Source: Isotricha intestinalis
Taxonomy: Eukaryota > Ciliophora > Litostomatea > Vestibuliferida > Isotrichidae
Direction: 5' to 3'
Length of the DNA: 13,939 bases
Assembly: GCA_023807065.1 (NCBI GenBank)
Contig: JAJJLU010004379.1
Span: 1 to 13,939, forward strand
Below are positions 8,907 through 13,939 of this stretch, piece by piece. Position numbers and translations under genes: made by a program. The stretch's first letter is position 1. Each line of letters opens with the position of its first letter. The notes below the pieces were generated by a model. The model worked only from the letters and a program-made list of their open reading frames with translations. It was not told the origin of the DNA and did not search any database.

Positions 8907-9327
8907 GAAGTTTAATTCTATTTTTAATATTAAAAAAATTATATAGAAGAATTATTTAATTGTTTTTTTTTTTATTTATTTTTTTATTGTGAAATGTCAT
9001 TTTAAATTTTAATTTTTTCATTTAATGATTTTTTGATTAGAAATTACACTTTATTTTAATTATTATTTAATTATTGTTTCCTTGGAAATTTACTTATTTC
9101 AAATTTTAATTTTTCATTTTTAATAATTTTCTCATAATAAATGTAATTTATTTTAAACTTTAAAAATCATTAAATAAATGTTTCATAAAAATTTTTTTTC
9201 AAAGAAAATGAAACAAATGCTTATTTTAAATAAATTATTAATATATAAAATTTTTTATCTCTTTAAAATAATTAATAACAAAAGTAATTATATTAATTTA
9301 ACTTGAATCATAAATTATTATATAATT
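8907..9327. other. Spacer between the tandem paralogues, with a small inverted repeat
   Basis: The region is A/T-rich with no gene. It contains a perfect 8-bp inverted repeat, TGTTTCAT at 9179-9186 and ATGAAACA at 9208-9215, with a 21-base spacer, which could form a weak hairpin. Two loosely similar stretches that share AAATTTTAATTTTTCATTT (around 9005-9060 with one extra T, and around 9100-9160) look like an imperfect direct duplication. This region must hold the 3' end of the first copy and the promoter of the second. No function is assigned. Confidence 0.4.
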
Positions 9328-9339
9328 ATGAATAAAAAA

Positions 9340-10392
9340 ATGGAAAAAAAATGTTCATTTCCAATAGAATTTGATATTAACATAAAGCATTTATTTATAT
9401 TAATAAATACTTTTTGTAGTTACATAATTTATGAATATCCAAAATTAGACAATTTTTACACATTTGTTTTAAGTAAAATATTATCAATAATTATTTCAAT
9501 AATATTCTTTATTATAACAAAACCAGATATAAAAGAAAATGAAAATAAGAAATTTTTTCAAAGTAAAAAAAAGGAAGAAAATAATAAATTTATAAAATAT
9601 AAATATATTATAGATATATTGATTATAATATTTAATCAATTATTTCTTGAAGTAGTTAGTTTTCTAATATTTTATAATGGTGGAAATATATTATTAATTT
9701 TTCAAAGTTTTTCTATTTATACAATGATAGTATTTGAACATTTTGTTTATAAAGGAAAAGTATATATTCATCATTTTATTTCTTTAGTCTCTCTCTTTTA
9801 TTTTTCTACTTATCATCGTTCTTTTAGAAAAAATTTAATTTATGGACAAAAATTTACTTCTTTTATATATTATTTTTCAGATGGATTTTTATTATTTATT
9901 ACTAAATATATTATGGATGTAAGATTTGTAAATCCTTATTTAGTTAATATAATTAAAATTTCTTTATCTATTTGTTTATTTATCATCAAATTAATTTTAC
10001 AAACTTTTTTTTTTCAAGAAAAAAATAGATATTATTATTTTAATGAAAATTACTTTAAATTATATAAAGGAGATTATTTCATTCAAATATTATTATTTAT
10101 AAGTTATACTATTTTTCCTTTATTTAATAATTTAATAATCTATTATTTTACTCCTTATCATTATGTAATTGCTAATGAAATTGGAGGTTTATTTAATATA
10201 AATAATATTACTTTTTTTATTGGTTGTTCTATTTCAATTTTTATTTTTTGTGAAATTATTATTATTAATTTATGTGGAATGAGTTATAATACTAGGAAAA
10301 AAATTAAAGAAAGAAGTCAATTAAATTTTGAAGAAATCAAAACAATTGAATTAAGTAATAATCTTAATGAAAGTACTTATTCTGAAAAATAA
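9340..10392 (+). CDS. Polytopic membrane protein, paralogue of the preceding gene (copy 2)
   Basis: This is an intact frame ending in TAA. An ATG at 9328 lies four codons upstream, but the ATG at 9340 aligns exactly with the start of copy 1 (MEKKCSFPIEFDINIKHL against MKKKYTCPIQIDINIKHL), so 9340 is preferred. The spans and loops follow copy 1 throughout, with conserved phrases LLIFQSFSIY, FEH, YIHHF, FRKNLIYG/FKKNVIYG, PYLV, LKLILQT/IKLILQT, EIGGLFNI and GCSISI. Overall similarity is moderate, perhaps half to 60% of residues, except for a 28-residue identical segment at the last span and tail. The C-terminal ends differ (EEIKTIELSNNLNESTYSEK here). This is a tandem duplication of a ten-span carrier-like protein. 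Membership of the drug/metabolite transporter superfamily is inferred from topology and is unproven. No Trp is present. Confidence 0.85.
   Translation: MEKKCSFPIEFDINIKHLFILINTFCSYIIYEYPKLDNFYTFVLSKILSIIISIIFFIITKPDIKENENKKFFQSKKKEENNKFIKYKYIIDILIIIFNQLFLEVVSFLIFYNGGNILLIFQSFSIYTMIVFEHFVYKGKVYIHHFISLVSLFYFSTYHRSFRKNLIYGQKFTSFIYYFSDGFLLFITKYIMDVRFVNPYLVNIIKISLSICLFIIKLILQTFFFQEKNRYYYFNENYFKLYKGDYFIQILLFISYTIFPLFNNLIIYYFTPYHYVIANEIGGLFNINNITFFIGCSISIFIFCEIIIINLCGMSYNTRKKIKERSQLNFEEIKTIELSNNLNESTYSEK
10243..10327 (+). repeat. 85-nt near-identical block, copy 2 (pairs with 8733-8817)
   Basis: This is the second copy of the block described at 8733, in the same position of the paralogous gene and in the same orientation. 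Upstream of it, the codons of the shared GCSISI motif already differ at synonymous sites, and downstream the tails diverge at once. The identity is therefore confined to this block. Confidence 0.9.
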
Positions 10393-10529
10393 AATTTTGA
10401 TATATTTGATTTATAGTTTTTTTCTTTATTTTCAAATTTAATTTTACTTTTATTATCATCACAAAGAATAATTTTAAATAATAAAATTCTAAATTATATT
10501 TTATATTTTTATATTATTAAAAAAGAATT

Positions 10530-11495
10530 TTATTTTTTATTTTTTTTCAAACCTAATCTTAATGATTTATTAAAACTAAATCCAGAATTATTACTATTCT
10601 TTATTTTTGGATTTGAAAAATTGGATTTTAATAATCCTTGTTTCAACAATAATCTATCAGCATAATTTTTTTTTTGATTATATAAAGATTGATTAAAAAG
10701 ATTATTATCTTTTATAGAATATAAAATTTTATTATCAACAGTTTTATTATTATTTCCATTAATAAAACTTAAATTATTATTTGATTCAAAAATAAAATTA
10801 TCTGATTTATTATTTCTCTTTTTATTTCTTGTTTTAATATTTTTATTTTTTATTTCTTTTTCTAAATCTTTTTTTCTTAATTCTTCAATATTATTTATTG
10901 CTTCTTCAACTTTGAAAATAAAATTTTCATCTTTTCTTGATAATAACTTATCTATTAAATCTTCACCAAATAATTTAATTAATATTTCATATATTCCATC
11001 ATCATTATTTATTTTCAGAATTAAATCTGCAACTTTTGTTATATGTTTTTTTTTACTTGTTTTTATAATATTATTTTTATTTATCGTTAAAATATTTTTT
11101 TCATTATTTTCGTTTTCATTTATAAAATTCTTTTTCAAATTTTTTTCAAATTTAAAATCTTGATTTTCAAAATTATCATTTGTAAATATAGAATTATGTT
11201 CATTTTCAATTGTATTTAAAAAACTATTTTTAACAGAATCAGTATTTAAATAATCATCATAATTAAATTTAAGACCTAAATTTTTACTAATACTAAAATT
11301 TTTATTTATATCAAATTGCTTTTTATTAATTTTAATTTTTTTATCATTTAAAGAATTTAAAATAATAGTTCTAATATCAATTAAAGCTTTTAAAATTTCA
11401 GGTTTATATAAATCAAAATCAAAAAAATTTGAAATATTATTAATAGCATTAAATATATATTCACAACCATTTAAAATTTTATCTTCCATAATCAT
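10530..11495 (-). CDS. Uncharacterised Asn/Lys-rich protein with a small helical central domain
   Basis: This is an intact 321-codon frame ending in TAA. Two ATGs open it (MIMEDKI), and either may be used. The N-terminal 55 residues look folded and helical (ILNGCEYIFNAINNISNFFDFDL and following). Residues 56-148 are low-complexity Asn/Lys/Asp/Glu. Residues 149-210 form a compact, better-ordered helical segment beginning HITKVADLILKINNDDGIYE, followed by LFGEDLIDKLLSRKDE and VEEAINNIEEL, which is the likeliest conserved domain. The remainder is basic, with an NLS-like cluster (KNIKTRNKKRNNK) and a Ser/Asn/Lys-rich tail ending LRLGLKKNKK. There is no signal peptide or membrane span, so it is probably intracellular, perhaps nuclear. 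I do not recognise the family. It lies tail-to-tail with the second membrane-protein gene, about 137 nt away, and 254 nt downstream of the decayed leucine-rich-repeat gene on the same strand. Confidence 0.8.
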   Translation of the reverse strand: MIMEDKILNGCEYIFNAINNISNFFDFDLYKPEILKALIDIRTIILNSLNDKKIKINKKQFDINKNFSISKNLGLKFNYDDYLNTDSVKNSFLNTIENEHNSIFTNDNFENQDFKFEKNLKKNFINENENNEKNILTINKNNIIKTSKKKHITKVADLILKINNDDGIYEILIKLFGEDLIDKLLSRKDENFIFKVEEAINNIEELRKKDLEKEIKNKNIKTRNKKRNNKSDNFIFESNNNLSFINGNNNKTVDNKILYSIKDNNLFNQSLYNQKKNYADRLLLKQGLLKSNFSNPKIKNSNNSGFSFNKSLRLGLKKNKK

Positions 11496-11749
11496 TATAT
11501 TAATTTATACATTAAAAATTTTATTTAATAATATTTTCTTTATTTGAATTTTAATCAGAATCAAAAGAGTAAATTTTTAATATTTTTATACTAGTATTTT
11601 TTAATAATTTTTTATTGTATAAAGGATAAAATTGTGTTTATTTTATTTATTATGAAATTTGTAATAAATGTTTTTATTATATTTATTATTTTTATTTAAA
11701 TTCTTATAGATTTAACTTACAAAAAAGTAAAATAATATTTTAGTATTAA

Positions 11750-13300
11750 TTAAATAAAATCATTTCTTAAATCTCTTCCATAATAATTGATTATTATCAC
11801 CCAAGGAAATTTATCACAAATTTTTTGAATTATATCATCATTAACTATATCACATTTAGTTAAATCAATTAATTTTAAATTATGAAATTTATTTTTAATT
11901 TGGAAAAAATATTCATTAAAAATTTCATCATAAATTAATTTACATCCTTATAAAAAAATTTTTTCTAATTTTTTACAGTTTAAAAGATTCTTTCAATATT
12001 TCATTTTTTATATTATCTCTCCAACTTATATCAATAAATCTAATATTATACTTTTTACTTAAAAAAGAAACTAATTTTCAAAACATTTTTCACTTATATT
12101 CCTTAATTTTTTCTTAAAGTTATTTTTTTTTAATTTCCTGAAATTAATATTATCATATCTAAAAAATCATCATTTAAATTTTCACAATAACTAATAGTTA
12201 ATTTAGTTAAAACATTTAAATTTGGAATTATTTATTAAATATTTAACATTCGAATATTCACCATCTAATTTTAACATTTTTAAATTATTTTGATTTTGAA
12301 ATAAAAAATTAGAAATTTCTTCTATTGTAAAATGAATACATTCTCTTAGATCTAAATATGCTAATTTTCATTTTAAAAAATATAAAAATTGAGCATTAAT
12401 GTATTTTATATTTTTAATTTTAATTTTTTTAAATTTTTAAGATAAAATATATTTTTAATAAGAAGAATATTATCTTCCATTCCTAATTCATTAAAACACA
12501 TATCTTTAATTGTTAAATCTGTTATATTTTTATTTTTATTAAATCTGTTATTCCTTCTAAAACTGATAATAGAATAATTAATTGTTTTAAATTTGAAGTA
12601 TTTATTTTTTTAATATTAAACTTCCTAAATGTAAATTTTCTCATAATAAATTTAATGATTTTATTGATTTATTGATAATTTTTATAATAAAAATAAATAA
12701 TTTTTAGGTAATAAACCTCTATGATAATCTAATTCAAAATTATTAAATAAATAATTTTCATTATTGTATATTAAATTAAATATTATTTATTTGTGTAGGA
12801 AATTTTCAATAAGTTTTACATCTAATTATTTTTAAATAACTAATAAATAATAATCTATATTCATTACATAATCCTTTTTATAAAAAATAATTTAGAGTAA
12901 TTCATTAAAATAATTGAATTTTAAATGAATTCAAAGAATTAATTATTTCAAATAAATTAATATAATTAATATTCTTAAACAATTTATTTTATTATTAAAG
13001 TATTAATAAATAATTAAATAATTATTATTAAAAGTTTTTCCTGTTTTTATTAATTATTGGAATTATTTAACTAACGAAAAAAAAATAAAATTAAATAATA
13101 TTTTAATATTATTATTTCATTAGAAGAATAAATTAATAAAATATAGATTTTACTTTGCTTTATAAAAATTTTAGATAATTTAGATAATTGATGTTTTTTA
13201 GATTTTTTTCGAATTAATAAATGATTTAAATAAGTATATTTATAATTTAAAAATCATTCTTAAAGATTATACACTTTTTATTTCTCTCATTTATTTTCTA
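11750..13300 (-). pseudogene. Decayed leucine-rich-repeat protein gene
   Basis: There is no long frame here, but the - strand reads as one leucine-rich-repeat protein if the register is changed at each lesion. Recognisable repeats include SLNLL-x-ENLHLGSLIL, LKNLKKLKLK, LAYLDLRECIHFTIEEI, LKMLKLDGEY, LTKLTISYCENLNDDFLDM, IRFIDISWRDNIKNEIL, CKKLEKIFL and HNLKLIDLTKCDIVNDDII. It ends in FPWVIIINYYGRDLRNDFI and TAA 11750-11752. Visible lesions are frame changes near 12828, 12690, 12530, 12410, 12230, 12075 and 11980, TAA at 12787-12789, 12130-12132 and 11948-11950, and TGA at 12641-12643 and 12368-12370, both where Trp fits. The N-terminal part includes a 75-codon open stretch (13071-13297) with a basic patch (RKKSKKHQLSKLSKIF). 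The repeat type resembles RAD7/AMN1-like cysteine-containing leucine-rich repeats, which is family-level inference. Mixed +1, -1 and nonsense changes point to true decay rather than programmed frameshifting. Confidence 0.65.
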
Positions 13301-13627
13301 TCAGAAGTAAATACTCAACAATTCTTATTTTAACCAGTATACATTTCATTTATTTCATTATGTTCATTAATTTAAAAATTAGATAAATTTATACAGTAAT
13401 CATGATAAATAAAAATATTTTTTTTAAATATTATATTCTTAAATCTTTTGAACTAAACAATTATATTATTTTTATTATGATAAAAATAACATAATTAGAA
13501 TATCCTTTCATAATATTTTTATTAAATCTCATTCAAAAAATTTATTGATTAACTCATTCAATTAATAATAATCAAAAACAAAAATCAAATTATATAAAGG
13601 AAAAAATTTAAAAAATTTAAAAATTAA
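13301..13627. other. Intergenic region, possible far N-terminal relic of the leucine-rich-repeat gene
   Basis: On the - strand about 13300-13372 reads NEHNEINEMYTG, TAA, NKNC, TGA, VFTSDRK and then shifts register into the open stretch that begins the decayed leucine-rich-repeat gene. It may be the original N-terminus of that gene. The remainder up to 13627 is A/T-rich spacer. A TATATAAAG sequence at 13590-13598 lies about 30 nt before the ATG at 13628 and could be a TATA-like promoter element for that possible gene. Confidence 0.3.
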
Positions 13628-13939
13628 ATGACAGACAAAGGTAATTGTTTTTTATTTTAAAACATTTTTTTAAGTACTAAATTTTATTTTACCTTATTTG
13701 AAAAAATATAATTTAAAAGTTTTTTTTCATTATATTATTTTTAAAATAATAATGTTAAAATTCAGAATTTTGTTTATATGAATAATTTTAATAATTTAAT
13801 TATAAATTATCTCTTATATTATTATTAAAAGAATAATAATTTATTTAGTCATTGAATAATAATTTAAGGGATTGATATTAAAATCATTATTTTAAATATA
13901 AAGAAAAAGGATTTATTCATTTTTAGAGAAAAGGAGAAA
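13628..13939 (+). CDS. Possible start of an intron-containing gene, truncated by the window end
   Basis: ATG ACA GAC AAA G at 13628-13640 is followed directly by GTAATTG, which fits a 5' splice site after a 13-nt first exon. The following sequence is pure A/T spacer until TTCATTTTTAG at 13916-13926, a good pyrimidine-rich 3' splice site, after which purine-rich AGAAAAGGAGAAA runs to the window end. Splicing there gives MTDKEKRR in frame. A TACTAA branch-like element occurs at 13675-13680 but sits far from that acceptor. An AG at 13718-13719 is a closer alternative acceptor. Without splicing the frame stops after ten codons. A first exon this short with an early intron is known in compact eukaryotic genomes, but here it rests on pattern only and too little of exon 2 is visible to name a product. 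Confidence 0.3.

Noticed and set aside
9179..9215. Inverted repeat TGTTTCAT/ATGAAACA as a terminator or regulatory hairpin
   Set aside because: The stem is only 8 bp, AT-rich, with a 21-base loop, and such repeats are common by chance at this composition. Recorded only as a minor feature of the spacer.
10912..11163. 83-codon Phe/Leu-rich frame on the + strand
   Set aside because: It is antisense to the intact 321-codon gene and shows no independent coding signal.
11750..13300. Programmed +1 frameshifting (as in Euplotes) as explanation for the broken leucine-rich-repeat gene
   Set aside because: The register changes go in both directions, share no AAA-TAA or AAA-TAG slippery site, and are mixed with in-frame stops. 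The long intact genes nearby show none.

Overview
This window looks like nuclear DNA of an extremely A+T-rich unicellular eukaryote (well over 80% A+T by eye). The proteins are dominated by Asn, Lys, Ile, Leu and Glu, and every well-formed gene except one ends in TAA. No Shine-Dalgarno-like sequences precede the starts, and the products are of eukaryotic type: a secreted coiled-coil protein, multi-pass membrane transporter-like proteins and a leucine-rich-repeat protein. I cannot name the lineage. A microsporidian or another AT-rich protist or anaerobic fungus would fit, but nothing here is diagnostic. No rRNA, tRNA, CRISPR array or mobile-element protein was seen.

Layout. Positions 172-2350 (+) hold two overlapping reading frames that probably are, or recently were, one gene for a coiled-coil protein with a four-cysteine motif near its N-terminus. 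Positions 2351-3644 have no intact gene but may contain an old leucine-rich remnant. Positions 3645-3999 (+) hold a short Cys-containing gene broken by one TGA and one frameshift. Positions 4673-7195 (-) encode an 840-residue predicted secreted coiled-coil protein that lacks Cys and carries a 30-bp tandem repeat. It is divergent from a tandem pair of related multi-spanning membrane proteins (7803-8906 and 9340-10392, +). Positions 10530-11495 (-) encode an uncharacterised basic, Asn-rich protein. Positions 11750-13300 (-) hold a decayed leucine-rich-repeat gene that can still be read through at least ten lesions. The last 300 bases may hold a 13-nt first exon followed by an intron.

The most notable observations are three. 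(1) The two membrane-protein paralogues, moderately similar elsewhere, share an 85-nt block with a single synonymous difference, which suggests gene conversion or unusually strong constraint. (2) The window has a high load of broken genes, with TGA repeatedly sitting where Trp fits, while five of the six intact products have no Trp at all. (3) A conserved-looking CxxC pair lies upstream of the first ATG of the first gene, so that gene extends 5' of any usable start. No co-functioning operon or pathway is apparent; the genes look like independent, lineage-specific units. All functional names below are inferred from sequence features, not from a database search.
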